From Littorina saxatilis (taxonomy: Eukaryota; Mollusca; Gastropoda; Littorinimorpha; Littorinidae), in the NCBI RefSeq assembly GCF_037325665.1, contig NC_090255.1, positions 29,190,214 through 29,254,213 of the forward strand: 64,000 nucleotides of DNA, written 5' to 3'. Positions 30,172 through 43,286 of the stretch are shown piece after piece. The position numbers and the translations under genes are program-made. Position 1 is the stretch's first letter, and each line of letters starts with the position of its first letter. The notes beneath the pieces are model-generated. The model saw nothing but the letters and a program-made list of their open reading frames with translations. It did not search any database and was not told the DNA's origin.

Positions 30172-32514
30172 ATGGAGGTCAACACGACTACCGCCACAAC
30201 GTTAGCCGAGGCGCATGCTCAGCCGGAAGCGGATATGACGGCACTGGCGCCCGCCATAGCGTACACGTCACTGATGATGCTGATGGGCGCGATCGGCAAC
30301 GCTGTAGTCTGCTACGTGTACGGCTTCCGCTGGCAAAGCACGGTGACCAAGATCTTCATCTTCTCCCTGGCCGTACTAGACCTCTCCAACTCGTTGATCT
30401 GCATGCCCACCGAGATCGTCATGCTGGTGAAGATCGTCTCCTTCGACTCACCGGCCTGGTGCAAGCTGTCGAGATTCCTCACCTACACCCTCAACGGGTC
30501 GTCCTCGCTGATTCTCGTCTCCATCGCCCTGGACCGCTGGTACAAAGTCTGCCGGCCCATGAAGCACTTCTTCGACGTCAGGCGCGCCAAGCTGACGTGT
30601 GTCGGGGCGGTGGGGCTGGCGGCGTCACTCTCCTGGCCCGCCCTGGTGCTGTATGGGAGCCTGACGGTGTCTGTCGTCGACAGTGACGTCATGGGCGTGA
30701 CGTGTTTAGTGTCGGATGACTTCATCGGGACGTGGTGGCCCTTATTGTTTTACTCGCTGTACTTCGCGTGCTACGCGGTGCTGGTGGTGAGCATCACAGT
30801 TCTGTATTCCCTCATCGCTGTCAGGATCGTGCAGCTGAAACGCAAGCAGAAACAGAGACTCACCGCGACTTGCACAGGCCTCAGGGCGTCCAGAATCTGC
30901 TCGCCGACCCAGGAGCTAGTCCTCGTTGAAGTCAGCCACCACGACAACAACGACAACCACCACCACCACCATGGTGATAAGAACGACAACAACAACGACG
31001 ACAACGGTGGTGGCAAAAAAGGCGCGTTAAAGATTCACATGATCAACGAAGAAGCGGAGCTGTTGGAAGAAGAGTTGATTCAAAGTGCTCTAGCTACCGT
31101 GGAGATTGTTCCACAGTTTGAGAGAATTCAGGAAGAAAACGACCGAAGGAGGAGCGTTAAGTTCAAGCTTCCACAAGTGTCTTGTACCGATGGAGACACC
31201 ACCACTGCTGATTGTGTCCCAGAAAGCCGAGAGTCGGAATCTAATCAGTCTGCCGATGCAGACAAAACTGTGGCAACGGGTGGTGTAAGTGATATTCCCC
31301 AAAACGGGCAAGAAAATATCAAAGTAATTCCCCAAGCAGGTGTAAATCAAAATGGATTCGGTGTGCCTGAGAGCGGTAGCGATGGTGAAAATTGCACCTC
31401 AAAAGCTTCGGATACGCTTCAGCGACATGGGCATCGCGCTCAGGTAGTGGAAGCTGTTTCAGCTGACCAAGTATTACAAACACACACAATTGACGCTGCT
31501 GTTGACAAAACCGCCAGTGGAAGGGAATTTCAAAATGGCGAAGATGTTGATGATGTTACTGATAACGACTGCGAGATGAAAAAGACGAACATTAATCTCT
31601 CGATTCCTTATCGCTGTCACGAAGACAACAGACTTCTATCTCGTCTCAGCTCCCACTCCCATACGGACTCCCCCGACGAAGACACCGACTCCTTCGAACA
31701 AGGAATTCACTTCGTTTCCCCGTCCGAAATCTGCTGGCAGCATAACCCCATCGCGGACCCTGACGTCATCAACAATGACGTCATTGTCATTAGTGATGTC
31801 AACGACGAAAGCATGGACGAACTCGGTACCAGTGGTGTCTGGCTGCTACGCGACCAAGTGTCGCCTGACGGGAAGGCTAAACTGGAAAAAACGAAGTCGG
31901 GCACTTCTGTCGTACCAGCTCCCCAGGCGAAAGACTGCAGCAAAAAGAAGAAAGTTCAGAAGACAGTCTCGGAATCTCAAGCCTTCTTACAAACTCCAAC
32001 GAAGCAACAAGATGGCGGCGTTTCAAGCAGGAGTTCGTTTCTCTTCCCCCCTGGCGGCTATCCTGGAGGGCACACTCCCACTTCCCGACTCCCAACCCCC
32101 ACGGGGGGTTCTCCCACGGATAACCGCCCGGTGCGACTGTCCAACGCGTTGCTTCTGGAGAGACTGAGCAAAAAAATGGCTTACCGCCCCGCCAAAACCA
32201 CCCGCATGCTCTTCGCCATTTCCATCGTCTTTGTCGTCAGTTTTCTCCCCTTTTTCTGCGTCGTCATCGCGCGTGCTGTGCACGGCAAAGCCTTTCTGAC
32301 GTCCTTGACCGACGTTGGGGTCGTCCTCATTAGCATATTCATCAGGTCATCGTTTCTGAGCAACGCGGCCAATCCTATCATCTACGGGTTATGCAACAAG
32401 CAGTTCCGGACTGAATGCCGGCGTCTGGTTCGTCGCTTCTCTGGCAAGGAGCATGACGTCACGATGCGCGTCATGGAACAGACTGATGACGCAATCGGGT
32501 CTGAGAATTCTTGA
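30172..32514 (+). CDS. Rhodopsin-class G-protein-coupled receptor with giant third intracellular loop
   Basis: A 780-residue receptor. The ATG at 30172 is chosen because an acceptor-like site (CCTCTTGCAG at 30105) precedes it, so a 5' UTR intron probably ends there; an upstream in-frame TTG is not a credible start. Features: N-glycosylation site NTT at 4-6; TM1 GNAVV (N43); TM2 LAVLD (D70); C97 before TM3 with a partner Cys in loop 2; LDRW at 120-123 in place of DRY; TM6 with FLPF (691-694) where CWxP is usual; TM7 NPIIY (734-738) followed by a helix-8-like CNKQFRTECRRL. The third loop (about residues 217-670) is hydrophilic, with a His/Asn/Asp-rich patch and many Ser/Thr. It signals from the plasma membrane through G proteins; ligand unknown. 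I favour a peptide- or amine-type lophotrochozoan orphan receptor. The seven-helix part is encoded without introns. Confidence 0.94.
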   Translation: MEVNTTTATTLAEAHAQPEADMTALAPAIAYTSLMMLMGAIGNAVVCYVYGFRWQSTVTKIFIFSLAVLDLSNSLICMPTEIVMLVKIVSFDSPAWCKLSRFLTYTLNGSSSLILVSIALDRWYKVCRPMKHFFDVRRAKLTCVGAVGLAASLSWPALVLYGSLTVSVVDSDVMGVTCLVSDDFIGTWWPLLFYSLYFACYAVLVVSITVLYSLIAVRIVQLKRKQKQRLTATCTGLRASRICSPTQELVLVEVSHHDNNDNHHHHHGDKNDNNNDDNGGGKKGALKIHMINEEAELLEEELIQSALATVEIVPQFERIQEENDRRRSVKFKLPQVSCTDGDTTTADCVPESRESESNQSADADKTVATGGVSDIPQNGQENIKVIPQAGVNQNGFGVPESGSDGENCTSKASDTLQRHGHRAQVVEAVSADQVLQTHTIDAAVDKTASGREFQNGEDVDDVTDNDCEMKKTNINLSIPYRCHEDNRLLSRLSSHSHTDSPDEDTDSFEQGIHFVSPSEICWQHNPIADPDVINNDVIVISDVNDESMDELGTSGVWLLRDQVSPDGKAKLEKTKSGTSVVPAPQAKDCSKKKKVQKTVSESQAFLQTPTKQQDGGVSSRSSFLFPPGGYPGGHTPTSRLPTPTGGSPTDNRPVRLSNALLLERLSKKMAYRPAKTTRMLFAISIVFVVSFLPFFCVVIARAVHGKAFLTSLTDVGVVLISIFIRSSFLSNAANPIIYGLCNKQFRTECRRLVRRFSGKEHDVTMRVMEQTDDAIGSENS

Positions 32515-32806
32515 TTGGGTTTTTGGCTTAGCTTTTTTGTTTGTTTGTTTGTTTCTTTGTATATATATATATATATATGTGTGTGTCTGTCTTTCTGTCT
32601 GTTTGTTAGCTAATTTTCTTGTTTACTTGTTTGTTTGTTTGTTTGCTTATTTGTTTAAGCATTGAGAGAGACAGGCGAAGAAGGCTTCAGAGAACGAGTA
32701 AGAACCCATAACATGACGTCGCACAAAGCGTCATCTACTATTTTGATGACGCGAACATTGTAATGGCTCGATGGTATCTCATGAATTCATGACTTATTCT
32801 TACAAT

Positions 32807-32808
<2 letters not shown>
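32515..32808. other. Probable 3' UTR of the GPCR
   Basis: TTTG-rich sequence with a short (AT)n run after the stop codon. No AATAAA is visible in this interval. Confidence 0.4.
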
Positions 32809-32870
<62 letters not shown>

Positions 32871-32887
32871 TGTGTGTGTGCGCGCGA

Positions 32888-32919
<32 letters not shown>

Positions 32920-32920
32920 T

Positions 32921-32960
<40 letters not shown>

Positions 32961-33003
32961 CGTGTGTCTGTGTGTGTTTGTGTCTGTCTGTGTTTGTGTG
33001 TGT
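32809..33003. repeat. (TG)n microsatellite
   Basis: TG repeats with CGCG, TTTG and TCTG interruptions, about 300 bp after the receptor stop codon. Confidence 0.95.
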
Positions 33004-33285
33004 TTTCGTTATCTTGGGTGTAAGAAGTTAGAATGAAGTCGGGGAGGAGACGGGTGGGGTAGTGTGCTGGCGTTTTGAATTTGTGAGAAAGAATGATTTA
33101 ATGTATAGTTGTTTGCTTTAAATGCGCATGGCAGTTATGTTTCTGGGCCAAGAAGTCAACTTACGAATTATATATTAATCTGGCATGAATTCCTGTTTTG
33201 TACCCCTTTGAAGTGTTCACTTTATAATTATTATTTGATTTAATTTAAATTTGTTTTTGACAAAAAGGCTTACGTTTTCAGTTGT

Positions 33286-33682
<397 letters not shown>

Positions 33683-33953
33683 GATTGCACAAAACACTCA
33701 TACTTTCGTGGTTCCGGGTTGGTATTCTAGCCGTTATAATAGCAAAATTGATTTAACAAAAATAATTTTAGGCTGGAATGGTTTTTTTTGTAAATCTTTG
33801 GTTAACATGATATTAGTTTATTGATAAAGTTTATTAACTTAAACATGTAAACATTTGATTACAAAAATTAAATAAATAACCATGAAGAAGGATGCTTCCC
33901 GCTTAAAAAAATAAAGGTGAGAGAAAAAAAACACCATAAAATGTGGTAGCAGC

Positions 33954-34694
33954 CACCTGCATGCAACTGAGAATAAAAACAAAAAAATAAAAAATAAATA
34001 AAAAGGGTCTCCCCGTGTTTTTATTTCATTCAGTTTGAGTAGTTGCTATTGACTTTGAAACTGACACGCTGGCTAAAAAGCTGCAACATTGTGTCCTTCC
34101 AAGTCAAACTGTCGTTTAACTACCGCCCAGTATTTATTTTTACTGCCCAGTAATTATTTATTTTCCCCCGGTATTCATGTGTATCTAGCGGAAGGTCGGC
34201 AGCTACCAGTTGGTTAGACCGGCACGGTTGGCCTAGTGGTAAGGCGTCCGCCCCGTGATCGGGAGGTCGTGGGTTCGAACCCCGGCCGGGTCATACCTAA
34301 GACTTTAAAATTGGCAATCTAGTGGCTGCTCCGCCTGGCGTCTGGCATTATGGGGTTAGTGCTAGGACTGGTTGGTCCGGTGTCAGAATAATGTGACTGG
34401 GTGAGACATAAAGCCTGTGCTGCGACTTCTGTCTTGTGTGTGGCGCACGTTATATGTCAAAGCAGCACCGCCCTGATATGGCCCTTCGTGGTCGGCTGGG
34501 CGTTAAGCAAACAAACAAACCAGTTGGTTATTTTTAGAATTGAAGATTCCCGATGCTTGCTCTTCTCTGCGCACGCGTTACCGGCGTTTTCGCCGGCGTG
34601 TCAGTTTCAAAGTCAATAGCAACAACCCAAACAAACTGAATGAAATAAAAACACGGGGAGATTTTTTTATATAAACCTCAGTTGCATGCAGGTG
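33954..34694. mobile_element. MITE-like element with ~100-bp inverted repeats, interrupted by a SINE
   Basis: The left arm (33954-34078) begins CACCTGCATGCAACTGAG. The right arm (34593-34694) ends CTCAGTTGCATGCAGGTG. Both carry CCCCGTGTTTTTATTTCATT-type sequence and GTTGCTATTGACTTTGAAAC. No ORF lies between them apart from the inserted SINE. Confidence 0.85.
34217..34519 (+). mobile_element. tRNA-derived SINE, copy 4, inside the MITE
   Basis: A full-length SINE with target duplication CCAGTTGGTTA at 34206-34216 and 34520-34530. Confidence 0.95.
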
Positions 34695-34938
34695 TACATG
34701 GTATAGTACCTAGTAAACGCCCACCCCCCAGTTTCGACCAGTGGACTAGTAGACAAGGAAAATAAATAAAGATTATTCAGTCTGCTGTTATTGTTGTTTT
34801 TCAATTGTTTCCTTTCCTTAGACATGCTTCGGGGATTGGATAGAAAAAAGGTTTCTGGAGTGGCTAGAGAATCGCAATACATTTTTGACTGGGAGGAAAA
34901 AGAAGAAACGAAAGCTTCATCTTTGGTTTAAACATAAG

Positions 34939-34944
34939 TTTATT
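34939..34944 (-). terminator. AATAAA polyadenylation signal for the small secreted peptide
   Basis: AATAAA on the minus strand, about 205 bp past the stop codon at 35150, gives a short plausible 3' UTR. Confidence 0.5.
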
Positions 34945-35111
34945 TCAACAAATGTTACAATCATGACATGTATACAAAAGACACAGGTAACAGCAACAAG
35001 CTAGAAGCCAATAGTGGTGTTCCTGCATGGATATTATAACGTAAGGCGGTAACGGCTGAACAATTTGTGTAAAGCAGTTCTTAGTGTATGATGTCATTGC
35101 TAGGTTTAGTT

Positions 35112-35200
35112 ATTTGACCTTGACCCTGAAGGTCAAGGTCATGTCAAGGTCAAGCATGTGAGTCGTATGGGCTTTGCCCTTCTTGTTTGTTTTTTGAGTG
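35112..35200. repeat. GACCTTGACC/GGTCAAGGTC palindromic repeat
   Basis: TTGACCTTGACCCTGAAGGTCAAGG forms an inverted repeat and is followed by GTCAAGGTCAAG. I recall such blocks as part of dispersed molluscan repeats. Confidence 0.55.
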
Positions 35201-35293
35201 GGTCCAGCAAAGACTACACATCTGAGCGTTGACAGTGTTCTCGGCCACATGAGTAAGCAGGCAACACACCAGCAGCATCAGGAGGAACTTCAT
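35150..35293 (-). CDS. Candidate small secreted peptide (47 residues)
   Basis: The ORF begins MKFLLMLLVCCLLTHVAENT and has a textbook signal peptide with likely cleavage after VNA (residue 23). The mature part is about 24 residues (QMCSLCWTHSKNKQEGQ...), with a CxxC pair and no other cysteine. An acceptor-like AG (TATTTCGTGCAG) lies 21 bp upstream of the ATG and an AATAAA about 205 bp downstream, so it may be a terminal exon with the start codon in it. The last dozen codons overlap a dispersed GGTCAAGGTCA-type repeat, which weakens the case for a real C-terminus. No family is recognised. Confidence 0.4.
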   Translation of the reverse strand: MKFLLMLLVCCLLTHVAENTVNAQMCSLCWTHSKNKQEGQSPYDSHA

Positions 35294-35435
35294 GTTCCTT
35301 TCTTTCTTTATCTGCACGAAATATTGAACAGATAAAATTACAAACACACAAGCAGACAGAGATAGACAAGACAACACATGTACAGGACAAGACAAAGAGA
35401 CAGACGCAGAGAGACAGACACAGACGGACACGCAG

Positions 35436-35600
<165 letters not shown>

Positions 35601-35867
35601 CGCGAGGGTTTGGCGAATTTCTACTAAGGGAGATAATTTACCTCAGGAATCGGCTAAAAATCCTTTTGTTAAGATGGAATTGCTCCCCTTTCCTTGAACA
35701 CAAAACTAAATTCTCGGAATTGTCAACGGTTTGGCACAAACACTGTTTGATTTTGAATAATGAACGTTTCCAATCCTCTCCTATTTTGGATCATTTAGCT
35801 GGTTTTTAAAAGGCACATTCCGTCTCGTGAAAACAATTCGGCTCATTATCTCGAATTTAATCAATCA

Positions 35868-36337
35868 ATCAATATGAGGCGTATATCGCGCGTACAGTTC
35901 TAAGCGCAGGGATTTATTTTATTTTTTCAATTTTTATTCAAGGCGCAGGGATTTATTTATGCCGTGTGAGATGGAATTTTTTTACACAATACATCACACA
36001 TTCACATCGGCCAGCAGATCGCAGCCATTTCGGCGCATATCCTACTTTTCACGGCCTATTATTCCAAGTCACACGGGTATTTTGGTGGACATTTTTATCT
36101 ATGCCTATACAATTTTGCCAGGAAAGACCCTTTTGTCAATCGTGGGATCTTTAACGTGCACACCCCAATGTAGTGTACAACAAAGGGACCTCGGTTTTTC
36201 GTCTCATCCGAAAGACTAGCACTTGAACCCACCACCTAGGTTAGGAAAGGGGGAAGAAAATAGCGGCCTGACCCAGGGTCGAACACGCAACCTCTCGATT
36301 CCGAGCGCAAGTGCGTTACCACTCGGCCACCCAGTCC
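35868..36337 (-). mobile_element. tRNA-derived SINE of a second family, near full length
   Basis: The minus strand starts with a tRNA-like head: GGGACTGGGTGGCCGAGTGG (A box) and GGTTGCGTGTTCGACCC (B box). The GGATGAGACGAAAAACCGAG core follows, then a body ending in a short TGATTGATTGATT tail. Shares its core with 6601-6836. Confidence 0.9.
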
Positions 36338-36645
36338 CGACTCTTACATGGGATAAGGACCCTGTCCTTCACTTGGTCACATATCAACAATGAATAGCTT
36401 GGTCGCTTTCTATGCACAGATGAAATGGTTTGATGAATTACTTTTGTAAAAGCAATCAGTGGATTTGTTGGAAATTAACCCATCAAAATAATTATCCAAC
36501 TTACCACAGCGAGCAGTCAGGGCGTGCATGCAGCCAGGCTTCAGATCAATGGTATGTGCTTACGTTAAAAAAAAAATGCGCCTATTCCTGTTAGAAGAAT
36601 CGTTGTGGTAGAATTATAATCATGAAGTGATTAACACATTCGTTT
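36338..36645. other. Unique-looking AT-rich sequence
   Basis: No gene or repeat is recognised. Confidence 0.4.
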
Positions 36646-36655
36646 ACCAAAGCAA

Positions 36656-36946
36656 CAGACCGGCACGGTTGGCCTAGTGGTAAGGCGGGAGGTCGTGGGT
36701 TCGAAGACCTAAGACTTTAAAATTGGCAATCTAGTGGCTGCTCCGCCTGGCGTCTGGCATTATGGGGTTAGTGCTAGGACTGGTTGGTCCGGTGTCAGAA
36801 TAATGTGACTGGGTGAGACATGAAGCCTGTGCTGCGACTTCTGTCTTGTGTGTGGCGCACGTTAACTGTCAAAGCAGCACCGCCCTGATATGGCCCTTCG
36901 TGATCGGCTGGGCGTTAAGCAAACAAACAAACAAACAAACAAACAA
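36656..36946 (+). mobile_element. tRNA-derived SINE, copy 5, with a deleted head
   Basis: It retains the A box and most of the B box, but about 18 bp of the anticodon region and about 15 bp after the B box are missing. Target duplication ACCAAAGCAA is at 36646-36655 and 36947-36956. Confidence 0.93.
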
Positions 36947-37181
36947 ACCAAAGCAAGAAGGTGCAATGTCACTTTAAATAGCAATGTTCAAAACAGCTAC
37001 GTAAAACAATGCTTGAGCTAAAAGCGAGGAGGAAGCCATTCCTAGAACGTGTTCTGTTTGCAAATTGCACAGAACACTGCATCCAAGAACATAAACAAAT
37101 ATCCCCCGAAGAAACATCGGACGTGCCCTTTCTGGCAAAGTGTCCGGTTGTGTCTCTCGCCGAATCGGATTGCTCTCACGC

Positions 37182-37381
37182 TTGTCTCTGTGTCTGTCTC
37201 TTTCGCTTGTCTCTGTGTCTGTCTCTTTATTGCTGTCTCTGTCTGTCTGTCTATCTGCCTGTGTGTCTGTATGTATGTCTGACTGTCTCTCTCCCTCTGT
37301 CTGTCTCTCTGTCTGTCTGTCTGTCTTCTCTCTTTTTCTGTTTCTGTCTCTCTTCCCCCCCCCTCTCTCTCTCTCTCCCTG

Positions 37382-37475
<94 letters not shown>
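37182..37475. repeat. (CT)n/(CTGT)n array
   Basis: CTGT-rich sequence grades into about 90 bp of pure CT. Confidence 0.95.
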
Positions 37476-37478
<3 letters not shown>

Positions 37479-37865
37479 CTTCAAGGGTCGTGGAATTGAG
37501 TAATGCGAGAAAAGAAGAAAAAGTTAACGATGTGGTAAAATGATGCTGCATGGGAGGTCACGCTGATCTGGCTCGTAATGACCCAAGAAAACTGGGCTTT
37601 TGGTTTTAGGTTACCGATTGATTGTTTTGATTGTTTTTTTGTGTTTTTTTGTCTTGCTGCACGGTATCTGCTTGTTGTTTTGTTCGTTTGGTTGTTGGCT
37701 GGCTGTTTTGGGGGTTGGATTATTGCATATAGATAACAAGTGACACAAGTCGTCTGCTTTTGATAGCGGTTATAGACTAATTATAAAATGTCTACGAATG
37801 TGATTCCTTCCGTTGACACTGATGAAATAGTTGCACACATAATTATGCAAGTAAGCAAGCACGCG
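37476..37865. other. Spacer, nothing recognised
   Basis: T- and G-rich sequence without a supported gene. Confidence 0.4.
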
Positions 37866-37942
37866 CGCACACACACACACACACACACATACACACACAC
37901 ATACACACACACTCACATACACACACACCATATGAATACACA

Positions 37943-37983
<41 letters not shown>

Positions 37984-38021
37984 ACATATACACACACACA
38001 CATACACACACACACATACAC

Positions 38022-38063
<42 letters not shown>

Positions 38064-38153
38064 ACACACACACATACACACACACACATATATACACACA
38101 CACCTACACACACACATACATACACACACACATACACACACACACACACACAT

Positions 38154-38224
<71 letters not shown>

Positions 38225-38256
38225 TACACACACCAAAAAAAAACCACACACACACA

Positions 38257-38295
<39 letters not shown>

Positions 38296-38325
38296 ACACA
38301 CACATATATACACACACACACACAC
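37866..38325. repeat. Long (CA)n/(CATA)n array
   Basis: About 460 bp of CACA broken by regular ATA steps. Long His-Thr and Cys-Val ORFs here are artefacts of the array. Confidence 0.96.
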
Positions 38326-38780
38326 GAAATGATGTTGATTGTGGGGATGTATCGAAATGGAGGACGATTTTCGTTAATGTCAAAGCCCAGGCAGACTTGA
38401 TGAGATAGCGATCAGAATATTTGTTTCAGGATGGCAGTGCATTTTAAACCGGTTTCGTCCAAACGCACTCACAGAACCCCGCTCCCGTCAAACGAATTCC
38501 CCAATCGTCGCTGACGTGTGCAAATGTCAACACAGGAACTTAAATCTGCAATTCCAACAGCCACAGACTTCATCTGAACATTAACCTTATCCAAAAAAAG
38601 GCCAAGAAACATGGATTATTTGAATGCGGAAGAATTAGCGGCTGCATCTGCGCATGACAACGCATGCGCATAAAACCTGAGACCGCGCTCTTTTAACGCA
38701 GAGCATTCCCACCTTTCTGCTGAGTTGTCTGTCGAGGGGGCCAGTAACTTGGACTGAGGACAGCACGGTGACATGGATGA

Positions 38781-40266
38781 ATGGAGTTGTCGCTCGTAGT
38801 TTTGGGCTCACGTAAGTGTAGCCTATGCGATGGTAAACTTTGTCTGTCTGTGCGTGCGTGCGTATGTATGTATGTGTGTATGTCTGTGGTAGAAACTTTA
38901 ACATTTTTGGCTAAACACCGAAATACTCATTTCACGTGGTTAATTTTCAAGCACCATCTTCAAATTATTGAAGCAATGATCAACATTGTGTCGGCATGTG
39001 TGTAGTTAAAGCGTGTATCCAAAGAAAACGGGTGGTGGGGGGTTTTGAAGGGGTACAAGCAGTTGACTGATTTGTGTCGTGTTTGGCATGTAGACGGCAG
39101 GTCAGGTGTCAAGATCAGGTCAGGGGTCGCGCGAAGGATTGTGGTCCAGTTCTCACCTCGCCGATTCGCCGGGGAAGACGATTTCATGTTGTTCGGTTTC
39201 TAAGCTCCAGAAAAGTAAATAAAGAAGATACCAAAGGGAGATTTCCTACAATTTGATCTGCACAGCGTGTTTCCAATGTCCACGCGAGGAAGAGCTGTCG
39301 AAAGCGCGGCAGTCAGTGTCGATCTTGCAGCCGTATCCCGGTAAGTTCAGAGACAGATCTAGTGTCTCCCACTCTGATAACGTGTCACCTACTGTTAATC
39401 CGTTTTGTTTTAATTTCTTTTTATTTCAGCAGACACGGATGTCAAACACAGTGCTAGGCAGTCACCTCTAGTGAAATGAGTTGATCTAAAGTGCCTGTAA
39501 TGTTTGGATGTCTTTGCTCGTGGTTCGATTTATGTGAATTTCAAGACTTGCAGTAGAGTCTCAAGTTAAGTTTACTCTGCCCGAAAAAAACTGTCCACCA
39601 TTTACTTGAACATGCAGATATAAGGAAACGGAATGAATCTGTTCTCAAAGTCAAAATGATCACGATTTTTTCCTCAGATTCAAAACATGCACTGTCATGG
39701 TTTTGTCTGTACAATTTAGTAAGTCTTAAGTACTTTGCAACAACTTCCTTGAACGTGAAAGACAGTTTTTGAATGCTAGATCTGTATCGCGTTTCATTCC
39801 AGACTCGATCCTCTCTTTGATTGTAGATCTACTGTTTGCTGTTTACGCACTATCATATGATTCGCTATGTAACGTTTGGTAAGCTTACCTTGCCACAGCT
39901 TTCTTGTCTTTGTTGGCATTTCTGGCTGTGTTGACCGTCAGAATTATTTTAAGAACCAGGCTGCTGCAGTCGACATGTTTCGCATATTGTAGGGTTACCA
40001 TGCTGCATAGGTAAAGTGGCTTGTATAACCTGACTATTCTGTTTCAAAACACTGTTTATATTTGTGTAGGTTGTAGTCATCATAACTAATCGCATTTTGC
40101 CATTTGTTTCAGAAAGGAGGTTAACCTACAACAAGATCGACGCTATGTCAGATATATGCCTCAGCCACATGAAGACTTCCGAATTTAGATCTACTCGGCA
40201 TGGTGACAAGTCTTGATGAAAAGTATAGGACTGAGGACAGCAGTGGAAAAAGTGCCCACATGGCAG
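38781..40266 (+). other. Candidate 5' exons of an unidentified plus-strand gene
   Basis: Splice-like borders occur in order: a donor GGGCTCAC|GTAAGT at 38811, an acceptor TTTGGCATGTAG at 39093 with donor ATCCCG|GTAAGTTC at 39340 (exon 39094-39340), an acceptor TTATTTCAG at 39429, and an exon 40113-40266 between CATTTGTTTCAG and ATGGCAG|GTACCT. The last exon holds an ORF from 40200 (MVTSLDEKYRTEDSSGKSAH) that stays open to the donor, so it could be the first coding exon. Downstream coding exons were not found. An alternative is a non-coding transcript. Confidence 0.3.
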
Positions 40267-40352
40267 GTACCTAACCTATTACCCTAGTCATTTTATCTGT
40301 TTGCCTTCTTTTGAAAATTATACATGGAGTTGATATGATGCGTTAGTTTTAA

Positions 40353-40363
40353 CTGTGTGTGTG

Positions 40364-40445
<82 letters not shown>

Positions 40446-40456
40446 TGTGTGTGTGT
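40353..40456. repeat. (TG)n microsatellite
   Basis: A nearly perfect TG tract in the putative intron after 40266. Confidence 0.95.
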
Positions 40457-41682
<1,226 letters not shown>

Positions 41683-41739
41683 TAAACATAAACAACAACA
41701 TAAACAACAACATAAACAACAACATAAACAACAACAACA

Positions 41740-43285
41740 AACACAGTCTAACAACAAGCGAAGTTACACATACACGGTTCAAAACAGGGAATTTCAGATC
41801 AAATGTGTTGAAGACCATTTGTTTCCTGATCTTGCTGCTGCATTGGTTTTCGATATCTCATTTTTGCTTTCATTTATCAAATGTCTCATACGTAGGTGTG
41901 GGATCACTCAGTTTTTCTGGCCCCAACAACTAACTGCAACAAACTACATGAATAAAGCAGAACAGGCGTACAGGGTTTTCAGGGAATGACTATTATCCCG
42001 GAGAGTTGTGTATCTCTTGTGTATCTCTTGTGTATCTCGTATTCCTTTCATGTGCTGGGCCGTTTGCAACTGATTGATGTCTGAACCGGACACCTTCTCG
42101 CTTCGGTCTGCAGGCAATTCGCAAAATGCATCAGTCTATATATGGGTTGGGCTGGAAAGGAATAAGCCGAAATAAGGGCTGGCACAGTTTTTGACTGTTC
42201 AGCCTTTGTTTCCCAAAACTGCTATGCTATGCTATGCTAACTTAATATTTATGTCCCCAGAACTAGTGTCTATTTGGGACATGACGTGGTTATTATGCCA
42301 GGACCTCAAAACTGCCCCAGCTTACTTTTTTTTAAACGAATTGAAGCTGATGCGTGGTCAGTTTGTATGAGTTAATTTTACCAAAACTGTCCGAGGAAAG
42401 CGCGCATTGGCAGATATTTGAAACAGTGTTTGCCATTGGTGTTAGAAAATAGCCGAGCTAAGTATATACATTTGAAACGAACGGCAGTTTACTTCCCTTT
42501 GGTTATTTGATAAGAAAAGTAAGCAAAATCGAGCTTGGCATTTCTAAATGAAACACAAGTTACACATTCCACTCAACTTAGTTTACTTTCAATCGCAGGA
42601 AGTCAGCTTGCGGAGACGCAGGTTGAAGTCACCAGGGATTTTTTTTTTTTAAAGTCAACACCAGTGAGTTATGAGAAGAATCCGAGAAAGATAAAAGTAA
42701 AAGAAGAGGATCAGAAACCTTTCTCTCTATTCAAAAATATAACGAAATTACATCTGTATAACGTCGAATGAAACACACGTGAGAGAGAGCTTGAATTGCT
42801 ACGTAAAAAAATATCATATTCCCTCATTTGCATTTTGAATAATTGTAATTCTTACTCTTTGATAAAAGTAAATATCGGTACAAACTTTCACAATTTTCTC
42901 ACAAGATGTTGGGTAGCAAACTCTCAAAGTTATGAATACATCCATATCAATTTCAATATTGACAGGAAACCATACTTGCAGAGTGCTAAAAATGCAAAAC
43001 CTTTGGCAGATGTTGGCGCTTTGGGTTGGTGTTCTTATAGCCAGTATATTTAATAAAGTACGCGTGAGTTAAACAAAATGCAGGAGTGTATTGAAACAAA
43101 CACAGTGTAAGATAACCTGCGATATCTCTACAATTTTTTTTTTAATCAACTATACATTCTACATCGGAAGGGTACCAGAAAAGGCTTTGAATATGCGTAT
43201 TGTTTGAAAAGCATTGAGGATTTAAATGCTTAAAAGAAAAAGAAACGTAGTTTTTTTAATTAAACATATTGCAGGGCTCCCCATA
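41740..43285. other. AT-rich intergenic sequence
   Basis: Short ORFs at 42535 and 42796 lack any family signature. No repeat was recognised. Confidence 0.35.
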
Positions 43286-43286
43286 G

